A DNA stretch of 64,000 nt from contig NZ_JAPENX010000003.1 in NCBI RefSeq assembly GCF_026341815.1, positions 124,001 to 188,000 of the forward strand, given 5' to 3'. Every line of letters starts with the position of its first letter. Position 1 is the first letter of the stretch. This document shows positions 22,669 through 31,881 of the stretch, piece after piece. Source of the DNA: Streptomyces sp. NBC_00572 (GTDB lineage: Bacteria; Actinomycetota; Actinomycetes; Streptomycetales; Streptomycetaceae). Under the pieces are notes generated by a model. It had not been told where the DNA came from. It was given only the letters and a program-made list of their open reading frames with translations, and searched no databases. The translations under genes were made by a program, and so were the position numbers.

Positions 22669-25056
22669 CTACTCCGCCCTCAGTGCCCGTGCCGTGGCCG
22701 TGCGGGCCGCCCAGCCCGCCGGGAGCAGGGCGCCGGCCGTCGCGATCACCACGCCGGCGGTCGCGAGGAGCACCAGCACGGGCGCGCCGTACACGTCGAT
22801 GTCGGCGGACGGGATCGTGGTGCCGACCGCGCGGCCCATCGCCGGCATCACCTGGCGGTGCAGCGCCACGCCCAGCGGCACGCCGACCGCGCCCGCCACC
22901 AGACCGATCGCACCCACGGAGGTGAGGACCTGCGCGACCGTCTGCCGGGGCGTCATCCCCAGGGCCTTGTACACGCCCAGGTCCCGGACCCGGTCGCGGG
23001 TGTCGAGGACCACCGTGTTGAGCACCCCGAGACCGGCGACCACGACCAGCATCAGCGTGAGCATGGCGATCAGGGCCTGCATCGCCCGGATGACGCTCGA
23101 CTTGCCCGCCTCGGTGACCGCGGCCTCCGCCCCGAGCGGGGCGACGGCGGCGTGCAGCCGCTCGGCATATCCGGCCGCGTCCGTGCCGGAGGCGACGCTG
23201 ACGGCGAAGTCCGCGGGCTGGTAACGGGGTTGCAGCGCGGCGACCGAGGCGGCGGCCGTGCGCAGGGTCATACCCTCGCCGCCCAGGTCGAAGACCTCGC
23301 CGACGATCCGTAGCTTGGCGGTACGCCCCTGCTCGGACAAGGTGACCGTCTCCCCCGTGCGCATCCCCGTCGCCCGCAGGAACCGGGTCGGGACGACCGC
23401 CTCTCCCGGGGCCTCGAACCAGCGGCCGGAGACCATCGTGTGGGGGCTGCCGGCGGTGTTCCCCTCGTACGCGACGAGCGGCGCGCCGCCCTTGAGTCCC
23501 GCCACCTCCAGCTGCGTCTGCGCGGTCCGGTACACGGAGCCGGTTCCCGGGAGCGCGGCGATCGCCGCCGCCACGGCGGCCGGGTCGGCCGGCTTCCCGG
23601 GCAGGGGCACTCCGGGTTCGCCATCCCCTCCTCCCGACCGACCGGGGCCGGTGTCGTCCGGCCTCGCCAGGGTGCGGACGGTGACGTCGCCGCCCCGGTC
23701 CGGATCCCCGTCGGTCTTCACCGCGACGAGCGTGCTGCCGAGGCCGACCGCGAAGGTCACCGCGAGGGCCCCGAAGGTCACGGCGGCGGCCGTGCTCGCC
23801 GCGCGTGCGGGGCGGGCGAAGGGCGCGGCGAGGCCGAGGGTGACCGGGCGGGGCAGCGGCAGCCGCCCGAACAGGCCGCGGATCCGGCGCCCCCTGCCGC
23901 CGCCCGTGGCCGCGCCGAGCCGCAGGACCGCGGCGGTCCGCAGCCGGGCGGCGCGCAGCGCGGGGCCGAAGGCGGTACCGGCGACCACCACGAGTGCGAC
24001 CGCCGGTACGAGGAGGTCGACCCGGAGCGGGATCAGGATCGCCGTCGTTCCGTACGTCTCCGCCACCTCCGCCATGAGGGGAACGGCGAGCACGTTGCCG
24101 AGGGCGACCCCGAGCGCGGCCCCGAGGGTGCCCGGGATCAGGGCCTGCGCCACGTATGCCCGTCCGACCTGGAGCGGGGTGAAGCCGAGCGCTTTGAGGA
24201 TGCCGATCCGGCGGGTCGCGGCGCCCACGGCGCCACTCACCACGATGCCGATCACCAGGACCGACATCGCGAGTCCGAGGAGGGCGAAGGCGGTCACGAA
24301 GGGCACGAAGGCCGCCGTGTTCTCCTGGGCGGCCTCGCGGACGTCGAGATACGAGCGGGCCCCGACGACCGCTCCGGCGGGGGCGGCGGCGACGATCGCG
24401 TCCCGGCCCGACGCGACCTCCGCGCGCGTGCCGGCGTCGGCGAGCCGGTACAGCATCTGCGACGCGGGAGGCCGCTTCCCCACGAGCGTCGTGAGCTGGG
24501 CCGGTACGACCCAGGCGTCGGCGCTCTCGCCGGCCGACCCGGCGATGCCGACCACGGTGAGCACCGCGCTTCCGGCGCTCAGCCGCGTCCCCACACCGGC
24601 GCCCGGCGGGCGGGACCCTCGCTCCAGGACGATCTCGCCGGCGGCCCCGGCCCACCGGCCCTCCATCAGGGTCACCGCGTCCACGGGCCCGGCCGCGGAG
24701 GCCCGGCCGACCACCGTCAAGGGCGGCGGCTCGAACCCGGGCGGGGTTGCTCCGTCCGCGCGGAGGCGTACGGAGGCCACGGCGAACGGGCCCGCGGACG
24801 CGGCCACTCCGGGTGCGTGTGCCGTGGCGGCCAGCCGCTCCTCGGCGGCGGCCGAACCGTCGAAGCGCACGGTCAGATGGGCTCCGCGCTGCTGGTCGAA
24901 GGCCCGGTCGAAGGGGGCGCCCGAGGCGACGAGGAGGCCGACCGCGAGGACGGCGGAGGCGACGGACAGCAGCGTCGTCAGCATCATCACCGCGGTCTGG
25001 GTACGCCGCCGCCCGACGCCCGCGCGCACGACCCGGCCGAGAGCGCCGCCGGTCAT
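22669..25056 (-). CDS. FtsX-type ABC transporter permease (MacB-like)
   Basis: A 795-residue permease with the duplicated FtsX layout: an N-terminal helix (MMLTTLLSVASAVLAVGLLV), a large extracytoplasmic domain, three helices near residues 255-370, a second extracytoplasmic domain and three final helices ending AALLPAGWAARTATARALRAE. The repeated segments GILKALGFTPLQVGRAYVAQ and LGVYKALGMTPRQTVAQVL mark the two halves. These transporters export lipoproteins, peptides or antibiotics or act as sensors. Its ATG overlaps the ATPase stop by 4 bp. Divergent from a two-component system, it may be a cell-envelope stress or peptide-resistance module. Confidence 0.87.
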   Translation of the reverse strand: MTGGALGRVVRAGVGRRRTQTAVMMLTTLLSVASAVLAVGLLVASGAPFDRAFDQQRGAHLTVRFDGSAAAEERLAATAHAPGVAASAGPFAVASVRLRADGATPPGFEPPPLTVVGRASAAGPVDAVTLMEGRWAGAAGEIVLERGSRPPGAGVGTRLSAGSAVLTVVGIAGSAGESADAWVVPAQLTTLVGKRPPASQMLYRLADAGTRAEVASGRDAIVAAAPAGAVVGARSYLDVREAAQENTAAFVPFVTAFALLGLAMSVLVIGIVVSGAVGAATRRIGILKALGFTPLQVGRAYVAQALIPGTLGAALGVALGNVLAVPLMAEVAETYGTTAILIPLRVDLLVPAVALVVVAGTAFGPALRAARLRTAAVLRLGAATGGGRGRRIRGLFGRLPLPRPVTLGLAAPFARPARAASTAAAVTFGALAVTFAVGLGSTLVAVKTDGDPDRGGDVTVRTLARPDDTGPGRSGGGDGEPGVPLPGKPADPAAVAAAIAALPGTGSVYRTAQTQLEVAGLKGGAPLVAYEGNTAGSPHTMVSGRWFEAPGEAVVPTRFLRATGMRTGETVTLSEQGRTAKLRIVGEVFDLGGEGMTLRTAAASVAALQPRYQPADFAVSVASGTDAAGYAERLHAAVAPLGAEAAVTEAGKSSVIRAMQALIAMLTLMLVVVAGLGVLNTVVLDTRDRVRDLGVYKALGMTPRQTVAQVLTSVGAIGLVAGAVGVPLGVALHRQVMPAMGRAVGTTIPSADIDVYGAPVLVLLATAGVVIATAGALLPAGWAARTATARALRAE

Positions 25057-25748
25057 CGGGCCACCGCCATGACGTCGCGGGCGATGCGGCCGTCGACGAG
25101 TTCGATCGTGCGGGTCGCACAGGCCTCGGCGAGCGCCAGGTCGTGGGTGACGAGCACGATGGTCTGCCCGTCGGCGTTCAGCTCACGGAGGAGATCGCGG
25201 ACGTCCGCGCCGGACGCGGTGTCCAGCGCTCCCGTCGGCTCGTCGGCGAGGAGCAGCGGCGGCCGGTTCATCAGGGCCCGTGCGACGGCGACGCGTTGCC
25301 GTTCGCCGCCGGAGAGGCGGCCGGGGTGCACGCGCGCGTGCCGGGCGACGCCGAGCCGGTCGAGGAGTTCGGCGGCCCGCGCCGCCGCCTCGGCCCGGGG
25401 CACCCCGGCGAGCTGGGCCGGGAGCAGCACGTTGTCGGTGACGGTGAGGTCGTCGAGGAGGTTGAAGAACTGGAAGACCATGCCGATCCGGCTGCGCCGG
25501 TACGTGGCGGAGGCGGTCTCGGTCAGCCGGTCGACGCGCAGGCCGTCCACCGTCACGCGGCCGGTGCTCGGCCGGTCGAGGCCGGCGAGGAGGTTGAGCA
25601 GGGTCGACTTGCCGCTGCCGGAGGGCCCGAGGACGGCGAGCGCCTCTCCCCGTCCGACGCGCAGGGTCAACTCCGAGAGTGCGGCCCGGCCGTCGTCGTA
25701 CGTCCTCCCGACGTCGCTCAGGTCGATCAGGGGCTCGGATCCGGTCAT
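25053..25748 (-). CDS. ABC transporter ATP-binding protein (LolD/MacB type)
   Basis: A 231-residue ATPase. Walker A GPSGSGKST, Q-loop region MVFQFFNLLDDLTVTDNVLL, signature LSGGERQRVAVARAL and Walker B PLLLADEPTGALD are all intact. The FFNLLDDLT Q-loop is characteristic of LolD/MacB-type partners of FtsX permeases. ATG 25748 is preceded by a GGAGGG site; the open frame upstream is repeat-rich and not conserved. The pair with the permease forms a complete efflux unit without a dedicated substrate-binding protein. Confidence 0.9.
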   Translation of the reverse strand: MTGSEPLIDLSDVGRTYDDGRAALSELTLRVGRGEALAVLGPSGSGKSTLLNLLAGLDRPSTGRVTVDGLRVDRLTETASATYRRSRIGMVFQFFNLLDDLTVTDNVLLPAQLAGVPRAEAAARAAELLDRLGVARHARVHPGRLSGGERQRVAVARALMNRPPLLLADEPTGALDTASGADVRDLLRELNADGQTIVLVTHDLALAEACATRTIELVDGRIARDVMAVAR

Positions 25749-26068
25749 GGGCCCTCCAGGGCTCTGGGTTGGGGAAGAGGCGGCGGCGACCGACCCGGTC
25801 GTGGCCGGTCGGCCTTCCGGTCGGCCCTTGCGATCGACCTTCCGGTCGCCTTCCGGTCGGCCCTTCGATCGGCGTTCCGGTCGGTCGTGTCCGCGCCGAA
25901 CCGACGCTAGGAGCAGCTCCGCGAGGAGCGCGTCGGCCTCGGTGGCGAAGATCCGTACCGTGTGCGGTGGAGGCGCGCCGATGTCATCCGCGCGATGTAC
26001 TCCCCCGGGGCGGCGGGCTGGTCCCACGGGCTGATCCGCTCGCTCCCCCTCCTTGGCACACTGCTGCG
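25749..26068. other. divergent intergenic region with short repeats
   Basis: About 320 bp between the ABC transporter and the sensor-kinase start. The ATPase-proximal half is repeat-rich (25805-25890). The kinase-proximal half shows no clear operator by eye; both promoters must be here. Confidence 0.45.
25805..25890. repeat. clustered TTCCGGTCG repeats
   Basis: Four copies of TTCCGGTCG occur within about 85 bp, interleaved with GGCCCTT and GATCG(A/G) blocks, giving an irregular tandem array. It lies upstream of the ABC ATPase and could be slippage-derived or a multi-site binding region. Confidence 0.6.
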
Positions 26069-27457
26069 GTGAGCTGGTACGAAGAACTCGTCGACCGGGT
26101 GCGCGGACCCCGGGCCCTCGGTGCGCCGCCCCGTCTGTCCCGCTGGGCGTGGGCGGCCGACGGGCTCCTCGCCCTGGCGCTCGCGATCACGACGATCGTG
26201 GGTGATCTGAACCGCTCGTACGTGGACGTCCATCCGGATCCGGAGGACGCTCCGTTCCCTCTGCCGGTGCCGCCATCGATCCCGCAGTCGCCCTTCCCCC
26301 CGGAGCTCCCGCAGGCGCCCCATCCCGTGCCCGCCCTGGAGCATCTGCTTCCCCGGGTCGAGGGCTGGGAGTTGTCGGCGGCCGCGCTGACCGCGCTGCC
26401 GCTGGTGCTGCGCCGCCGTTTTCCCCTGGCCGTCTACTGGGTGGTGATGGGCGCGACGGTGCTGCTGCATCAGGGCGATGTCGCCGCCGACGCGACCACG
26501 TTCACCTTCGCGTCGGGTCTCGTCGCGGCGTACAGCGCGGCGATGTACAGCCCGCACCGCACGGCCGTGGTGGTCTCCCTCGTCGCCGGCGTGGTGCTGT
26601 ACGCGGTCTTCCCCCTGGTCCCGGACGTGGACGAGGGCCTCGTACCCCTGCTCGTACTGCTGCCTGTCGCCCTCGCCTCGCACGGCGCCCACCTGTGGCG
26701 GCAGCGGGAGCGGGCGGTCCGCGGGGAGCGGGAGGCCGAGCTGCGCCGGGCGGTGGAGGCGGAGCGGTCCCGGATCGCGCGGGAGTTGCACGACGTGGTC
26801 ACCCACAACGTGAGCATGATGACGATCCAGGCCGGTGCCGCGCGCACGGTCCTGGCCACCTCCCCCGACCAGGCCCGCGAGGCGATGCTGGCCGTCGAGG
26901 CGGCGGGGCGGACGGCGATGTCGGAGCTGCGGCACGTGATGGGGCTGCTCACGATGGCCGCGGCGGGCCCCGACCCGGCCGTCGACGTGGAGCTCGCTCC
27001 TCAGCCGGGCCTGGACCGGCTGGCGGAGCTGACGGACCGGGTGCGGGCCTCCGGCGTGCCGGTGGAGGTGGCGGTGCGGGGCGACCCGGTCGCGCTGCCG
27101 GCCGGTGTGGACCTCGCCGCGTACCGGGTGGTGCAGGAGGCGCTGACGAACGTGGTGAAGCACGCGCCGGACGCCCGGGTCTCGGTCAGCGTGGAGTACG
27201 AGCCGGAGCGACTGAGCGTGGAGGTCTCCGACACGGGTGCCCCCGGCTCCGGTTCGGGCTCTTCCCGGGACCGGGGTACGAGCCCGGGTGCTTCCCGCGA
27301 CCGCGGCGCCGAGCGGCGGGCCACGGAACCCGGCGGCGGTCACGGCCTGCTCGGCCTGCGGGAACGGCTCGCGGTCTACGGCGGTACGCTGCGGGCGGGC
27401 AGGGGCCCGGACGGCGGGTACCGGGTCCGGGCGGTGATTCCGTGGGAGGCTCCGTGA
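26069..27457 (+). CDS. two-component sensor histidine kinase (NarL/LiaS-like)
   Basis: A 462-residue kinase of the HisKA_3 class. The N-terminal half has about five membrane segments and a Pro-rich extracytoplasmic stretch (about residues 65-90). The phospho-acceptor motif RIARELHDVVTHNVSMM has its His near residue 241. The ATPase domain shows VVQEALTNVVKHAPDA, EVSDTG and GHGLLGLRERL. Between EVSDTG and GHGLLG is an inserted Ser/Gly/Arg-rich loop of about 30 residues with a repeated SRDRG element, longer than usual. GTG 26069 is the start; the stop overlaps the response regulator (GTGA). It is divergent from an FtsX-type ABC transporter that it may control. Confidence 0.9.
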   Translation: MSWYEELVDRVRGPRALGAPPRLSRWAWAADGLLALALAITTIVGDLNRSYVDVHPDPEDAPFPLPVPPSIPQSPFPPELPQAPHPVPALEHLLPRVEGWELSAAALTALPLVLRRRFPLAVYWVVMGATVLLHQGDVAADATTFTFASGLVAAYSAAMYSPHRTAVVVSLVAGVVLYAVFPLVPDVDEGLVPLLVLLPVALASHGAHLWRQRERAVRGEREAELRRAVEAERSRIARELHDVVTHNVSMMTIQAGAARTVLATSPDQAREAMLAVEAAGRTAMSELRHVMGLLTMAAAGPDPAVDVELAPQPGLDRLAELTDRVRASGVPVEVAVRGDPVALPAGVDLAAYRVVQEALTNVVKHAPDARVSVSVEYEPERLSVEVSDTGAPGSGSGSSRDRGTSPGASRDRGAERRATEPGGGHGLLGLRERLAVYGGTLRAGRGPDGGYRVRAVIPWEAP

Positions 27458-28227
27458 CCGACCCGACCGGCGTGACCGAGTCGGCCGACGTGACCCACCC
27501 GGCCGGGGTGCCCGACGCTCCGCGTGTGGTGATCGTCGACGACCAGGCCTTGGTGCGCACCGGTTTCCGCATGATCCTGGCCGCCGACGGCATCGACGTG
27601 GTCGCGGAGGCGGCAGACGGCGACGCGGCGGTGGCCGTGGTGCGGCGGACCCGGCCGGACGTGGTCCTGATGGACATCAGGATGCCCGGCACCGACGGCC
27701 TGGAGGCCACGCGCCGCATCCTCGCGGACAGGGCGGACAGGGCGGACGAGGTGGCACCGCCCAGGATCGTCGTCCTCACCACCTACGACCTCGACCAGTA
27801 CGTGTACGCGGCGCTCGGCGCGGGTGCCAGCGGCTTCCTGCTCAAGGACGCGACCCCCGAGCACCTGACGGCGGCGGTCAGGCTGGTCCGCTCCGGTGAC
27901 GCGCTCCTCGCCCCGGCGATCACCCGCCGCCTGGTGGAGCGCTTCGCCACGTCCGGCGGGCGGTCCGCCGCCCCGCACCGCGAACTGGCCACGCTGACCC
28001 CGCGTGAGCTGGAGGTCCTCGAAGCGCTGGCACGCGGCCTCAGCAACGCCGAGCTGGCCGAGCGCTTCCGCCTGAGCGAGGCGACGGTGAAGACGCACGT
28101 CGCCCGCATCCTGTCGAAGCTACGGCTGCGCGACCGGGCGCAGGCCGTGATCGCCGCCTACGAGACCGGCCTGGTCACGCCCGGCTCGGACAGTCGGGGG
28201 TCCACCGGATCCAGCGGTCCGGGCTGA
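27454..28227 (+). CDS. NarL/LuxR-type response regulator
   Basis: A 257-residue regulator. Receiver domain: VVIVDDQALVRTGF, phospho-acceptor Asp74 in VLMDIRMPG, Thr in VVLTTYD and Lys in FLLKDA. Output domain: LTPRELEVLEALARGLSNAE and SEATVKTHVARILSKL, a LuxR HTH. The first 22 residues are an unstructured Thr/Val-rich lead-in. GTG 27454 overlaps the kinase stop. Its last 70 bp overlap the convergent STAS gene. The likely target is the divergent ABC transporter. Confidence 0.92.
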   Translation: MTDPTGVTESADVTHPAGVPDAPRVVIVDDQALVRTGFRMILAADGIDVVAEAADGDAAVAVVRRTRPDVVLMDIRMPGTDGLEATRRILADRADRADEVAPPRIVVLTTYDLDQYVYAALGAGASGFLLKDATPEHLTAAVRLVRSGDALLAPAITRRLVERFATSGGRSAAPHRELATLTPRELEVLEALARGLSNAELAERFRLSEATVKTHVARILSKLRLRDRAQAVIAAYETGLVTPGSDSRGSTGSSGPG

Positions 28228-28574
28228 GACTCGGGCCCGTCCGGCAGCGCGGCCTCCGGGCACAGGACGTCGCCCAGTGCCGTCAGGCGGATGAGGCGGA
28301 GGATCCACGGCTGGTCGCAGACGAGCCTCCAGCGCGCACCCCGCTGTCGGGTGCGGCCCGCGCAGTGGGCGAGCAGGCCGAGCCCGGTGGCGTCGCAGAA
28401 GGTGAGGCGCCGGATGTCGACGGTCAGGGCGTCGGACTCCCGTACCAGGGCGTCGAGCTCGGGCCGCAGGTGCCGTACGAGGACGAGGTCGAGCTCGCCC
28501 CGGAGGGCGGCGACGGTGACGTCGCCGGTCGATCGGACGACCATGTACGGGTCATGACGGGGGATCAGCTGCAT
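28158..28574 (-). CDS. STAS-domain anti-sigma factor antagonist
   Basis: About 138 residues. The STAS fold is clear: VTVAALRGELDLVLVRHLRP, ALTVDIRRLTFCDATGLGLL (the segment that usually carries the phosphorylatable Ser; here the residues are CDATG, with Thr at that place), then AHCAGRTRQRGARWRLV. ATG 28574 has GGAG 6-7 nt upstream. The 3' end overlaps the response regulator end on the opposite strand by 70 bp, so the last residues may be poorly conserved. No cognate kinase is adjacent. Function as a SpoIIAA-like switch is inferred from the family. Confidence 0.82.
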   Translation of the reverse strand: MQLIPRHDPYMVVRSTGDVTVAALRGELDLVLVRHLRPELDALVRESDALTVDIRRLTFCDATGLGLLAHCAGRTRQRGARWRLVCDQPWILRLIRLTALGDVLCPEAALPDGPESQPGPLDPVDPRLSEPGVTRPVS

Positions 28575-28745
28575 CGGGTGCTCCACAGGGTGGCTCCGTG
28601 TGTCGCTTCGAGCGTGGCTGTCCCTCTGCCGGGAGGGACGTTTCACCTCGGCCGCTGTCACCTGAATCGGTGAATGTTCGGGCCGTTTCCCCTCGTACGG
28701 ACGATCTATGTGCGTACGTACGCCCACGATCGGCCCTCCGTCTCC

Positions 28746-29888
28746 TCACACGTCCAGGTCCACGTCCGTCAGGGGATACGCGACGCACGCGTGTGCGTAC
28801 CCCGAGTCCGGGTCGGAGAGCCGGAGCCGGGCCTCCTCCGCGTGGTGGACCTCGCCCTTGAGGACGCGGACGCGGCACAGGCCGCACTCGCCGGAGCGGC
28901 AGGCGGATTCGGGGCGGATGCCGGAGTCCTCCAGTGCGTCCAGGAGGGGACGGCCGCGCCGGGTGCGGAACGCGCTGCCCCGGGTGGCGACCGTGACCTC
29001 TTCGGCCGGGTCGGCGCCGTCCGGCCAGTGCGGCTGCGCGGTGGGGTCGGCGGGGGCGCCGTTGGCCTCGAAGCGGATCCGGCGGCGCGGGTGTCCGAGC
29101 CGTTCGGTGAGCTGCCCGAGGGCGTACGGGTAGAGGGCCTGGGGCCCGCACACGTACACCATCCGCCCGTCGAGGGGCCCGGCGAGCTCCGTGACGAGCT
29201 CGGCGGTCAGCAGCCCGGTGGGTCCCGACCAGCGCGGGTCGGGGTGCTGGAGGACGTGGTGGACCCGGATGCCGGGGTGGGCGGCGGCGAGGGCGTCGAG
29301 TTCCGGGCGGAACAGGATGTCGTCGAGGGACCGGGAACCGTAGAGGAGGTGGAAGCGCCGATCGAGCCCCCGGTCGGCGATCTCCCGGATCATGCTCATG
29401 GCGGGTGCGACGCCGGAGCCGCCGGCGAGGAAGACGACGTCCTCGCCGTGGAAGAGCGGGTTGTGGTGGAAGGTGCCCTGGGGGCCGGTGGTCGTGACGG
29501 CGTGTCCGGCGGCGAGGGTGTCGAGCAGGTGGTTGCTGATCCGCCCGCCGGGCACGCGGCGCACGGTCAGGTCGTAGTGGCCGAGGTCGGCCGGGCTGGA
29601 GGAGATCGCGTACGGGCGGTTGGTCCCGTCCGCGAACACCCCCACGTACTGCCCGGCGAGGAAGGGCGGCAGGTCGGCACCGTCCGGACGGCCGAGCCGG
29701 AAGGTGCGGGTGCTCGGCGTCTCGTCGACGACCCGCTCGACCCGGAGGCCGAGCCGTCGCGGGTGGTGGGTGTCGATGGCGCGGCGGGTCAGGGCGGTGT
29801 GGTCGGCGGCGTCGGCCGGACGGGTCGCGATCTCGTCCCGGATGCGTTCCGCCCCGGCGAAGCGCGGGGCGAGGTGATGAGGCGTCAC
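28746..29888 (-). CDS. ferredoxin-type oxidoreductase (FAD/NAD domains plus C-terminal 2Fe-2S)
   Basis: A 380-residue electron-transfer protein. Order: FNR-like FAD domain (RPYAISSSPAD is the flavin motif), NAD(P) domain (VFLAGGSGVAPAMSMIRE and MVYVCGP) and a plant-type 2Fe-2S domain at the end with CRSGECGLC and a later Cys in AHACVAYP. This order matches phenylacetate or vanillate reductase components and Hmp-like CDH reductases. GTG 29888 has GGGAG upstream. It is the third gene of an operon after a CrtI-like flavoprotein, so it may feed electrons to a partner oxygenase not encoded here, or work with the CrtI-like enzyme. Confidence 0.87.
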   Translation of the reverse strand: MTPHHLAPRFAGAERIRDEIATRPADAADHTALTRRAIDTHHPRRLGLRVERVVDETPSTRTFRLGRPDGADLPPFLAGQYVGVFADGTNRPYAISSSPADLGHYDLTVRRVPGGRISNHLLDTLAAGHAVTTTGPQGTFHHNPLFHGEDVVFLAGGSGVAPAMSMIREIADRGLDRRFHLLYGSRSLDDILFRPELDALAAAHPGIRVHHVLQHPDPRWSGPTGLLTAELVTELAGPLDGRMVYVCGPQALYPYALGQLTERLGHPRRRIRFEANGAPADPTAQPHWPDGADPAEEVTVATRGSAFRTRRGRPLLDALEDSGIRPESACRSGECGLCRVRVLKGEVHHAEEARLRLSDPDSGYAHACVAYPLTDVDLDV

Positions 29889-29906
29889 AGTTTTCTCCCG
29901 GTCTCT

Positions 29907-31397
29907 TCAGGCGGCCTTGGAGCGCAGCAGGCGCCGGGCCACGCGCGCGCCGGCTTCGAGGGTGGGCTGGAAGCCGCCCATGCCGGACCAGGATCCGGCG
30001 AGGTGGAGTCCCGGAACGTGCGGGTGGAGCTCGCTGTCGCGGAACTGCCAGCTCTCGGTGGCGTCCTGGTCGTAGCCGTAGATCGCCCCGCCGGGGTGGC
30101 CCAGGTAGCGGCTCATGGTGAGCGGGGTGGCGACGTCGACCTCCTCGATGACGCCCCGGATGCCGGGGGTGACGGTCTCGACCAGGTCGAGGAGCGTCTC
30201 GGCGTAGGCGAACTTCTCCCGTGCGTACGCGGCGGGTTCGACGCCGTCCCAGGCGGAGCCGTACTGGAGGGTCATGAGGCTGACATGGGTGGCCCCGGGC
30301 GGCGCGAAGCCGATCGGCTCGACGTCGTACGAGGTGACGCAGATCCCCCGGGCGGGCTCCCGCGTACGCCAGGAGGCGGAGGTGCGGTCCGCGTCGAGGT
30401 CGGCGTTGACGAAGGTGGTGCTGGTCGTGAACCCGAGTTCCGCCGGGGTGGCGTCGAGACCCATGTGCAGGACGAAGCCGGAGACCCCGATCCTGCGGGA
30501 GGCGAGGTCGGCTCGGACGGCGCCTGGGATGTCGAGGCCGTCGAGCATGCCGTAGGTGAGGGGCAGGGAGGCGTTGGAGACGACGTCGACCGCGCCCACC
30601 TCCTGGCCGTCGTCGAGACGGACTCCGACGACCTTCCCGCCCCGCGTGAGGATCGCCTCGACGGCGGTGTGGAACCGCACTTCGCCGCCGGCCTCCAGGA
30701 ACGCGTCGAGGATCGCGCTCGACATCGCCTGCGAACCGCCGCGCACGTGCCAGGGCTTGAACTCCAGGTACGCGAAGAGGATCAGCGCGAGGTCCTGGAA
30801 GGGCAGCCGGGACGGCGGCTGACCGAGGTAGCCCCAGTAGGAGGCGAGGACCGCCTTGAGCCGCTCGTCCTCGAAGTGCTCGTCCAGGACGTCCTGCGCG
30901 GACCGCAGTCCGTGCCGGAAGAACAGCTCGTCCACCTGGTCGGCGGGGGTGCCGCGCATCGCGGCGATCTGCCAGAACGTGAGGTCCCGGACGAGGGCGA
31001 AGAACCGTTCCAGCCGGACGCGATTGCCGGGGAAGTGCGCTTCCAGGGTCGCGGTCGCGCCCTCCCAGTCGGCGGGGAGGGTCACGTCGAAGGAGCCGGG
31101 CACGACCGTGCGGTAGAGGTCGGGTTCCCGGACCCAGGTCAGCCGGTCACCGATGCCCAGCTTGTCGAAGAGGGGGCGCAGCGTGAACCCCTGCCCCTCG
31201 GCGCCGATGCCGGAGAGCTGGTGCAGCGCCACCTCGAACTCGAACCGGCCCCTGCGGAACGAGGTCGCGCAGCCGCCGGGCACGCTGTGGCGCTCGACGA
31301 GGAGGGTGCGGGCGCCGGCCCGCTGAAGGGTGGCGGCGGCGGTGAGCCCGGCGTTGCCGGCGCCGATGACGACTGCGTCGAAGTCCGCGCCGCTCAC
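29907..31397 (-). CDS. CrtI/retinol-saturase-like FAD oxidoreductase
   Basis: A 496-residue flavoprotein of the phytoene desaturase superfamily: FDAVVIGAGNAGLTAAATLQ, VERHSVPGGCATSFRRGRFE, and the C-terminal FAD motif LHLAGSWSGMGGFQPTLEAG. The middle contains WHVRGGSQAMSSAILDAFLE, the usual substrate-domain junction. These enzymes desaturate, saturate or isomerise isoprenoid or other polyene substrates. No carotenoid genes (crtE, crtB, crtY) are nearby, so a carotenoid role is not supported. GTG 31397 overlaps the SnoaL-like stop (GTGA); the ferredoxin-type reductase follows 19 bp after this gene. Confidence 0.85.
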   Translation of the reverse strand: MSGADFDAVVIGAGNAGLTAAATLQRAGARTLLVERHSVPGGCATSFRRGRFEFEVALHQLSGIGAEGQGFTLRPLFDKLGIGDRLTWVREPDLYRTVVPGSFDVTLPADWEGATATLEAHFPGNRVRLERFFALVRDLTFWQIAAMRGTPADQVDELFFRHGLRSAQDVLDEHFEDERLKAVLASYWGYLGQPPSRLPFQDLALILFAYLEFKPWHVRGGSQAMSSAILDAFLEAGGEVRFHTAVEAILTRGGKVVGVRLDDGQEVGAVDVVSNASLPLTYGMLDGLDIPGAVRADLASRRIGVSGFVLHMGLDATPAELGFTTSTTFVNADLDADRTSASWRTREPARGICVTSYDVEPIGFAPPGATHVSLMTLQYGSAWDGVEPAAYAREKFAYAETLLDLVETVTPGIRGVIEEVDVATPLTMSRYLGHPGGAIYGYDQDATESWQFRDSELHPHVPGLHLAGSWSGMGGFQPTLEAGARVARRLLRSKAA

Positions 31398-31867
31398 CGC
31401 TCGCCCTCGGCCCGCTCGTCCTCGGCCCGCGCACCCTCGGAGGATACGTCTCCGGCGGTGGCGTCTCCGGCGGTGGCCGCCGCCACGGCCTCCTCCTTGA
31501 TGCGGTCGAACTGGGCGCCCATGGCCGCGGAGAGCGCCTGAGCGGCGGAGAGGGGCCGGACCATGACCATGAAGTCGTCGATCTTCCCCTCCTCGTCGCA
31601 GTGGAGGAAGTCGCAGCCGTTGATCTCCATGTCGCCGACCTTCGCGGTGAACACGAGGGCGTGGTCCCGGCCGTCCTCGCTCCCGATCTCGCGCACGTAC
31701 CGGAAGTCGGTGAAGACGCGGATGACCCCGCGCAGGATCGCGGCGGTGATGGCCTTGCCGGGGTAGGGCCGGAAGGCCACCGGGCTGGTGAAGACGACGT
31801 CCTCGGCGAGCAGGGCCTCGATGGCGGCGTGGTCCCGGTTCTCGACGGCCTTACGGAACGGATGCAT
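31394..31867 (-). CDS. SnoaL/NTF2-like protein
   Basis: A 157-residue protein with the cone-shaped NTF2 fold pattern: HPFRKAVENRDHAAIEALLA, EDVVFTSPVAFRPYPGKAI, and INGCDFLHCDEEGKIDDFMV. The last 25 residues are a low-complexity Ala/Glu/Gly tail. Family members act as polyketide cyclases, isomerases or ligand carriers. ATG 31867 begins the operon SnoaL-like, CrtI-like, ferredoxin-type reductase, and a dyad lies 15-36 bp upstream. The association suggests a shared small hydrophobic substrate, but which one is unknown. Confidence 0.8.
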   Translation of the reverse strand: MHPFRKAVENRDHAAIEALLAEDVVFTSPVAFRPYPGKAITAAILRGVIRVFTDFRYVREIGSEDGRDHALVFTAKVGDMEINGCDFLHCDEEGKIDDFMVMVRPLSAAQALSAAMGAQFDRIKEEAVAAATAGDATAGDVSSEGARAEDERAEGER

Positions 31868-31881
31868 GACGCGACTCCCTA

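Noticed and set aside
29907..31397. CrtI-like gene as evidence of a carotenoid cluster
   Set aside because: No phytoene synthase, GGPP synthase or cyclase is nearby, and the neighbours are a SnoaL-like protein and a ferredoxin-type reductase.
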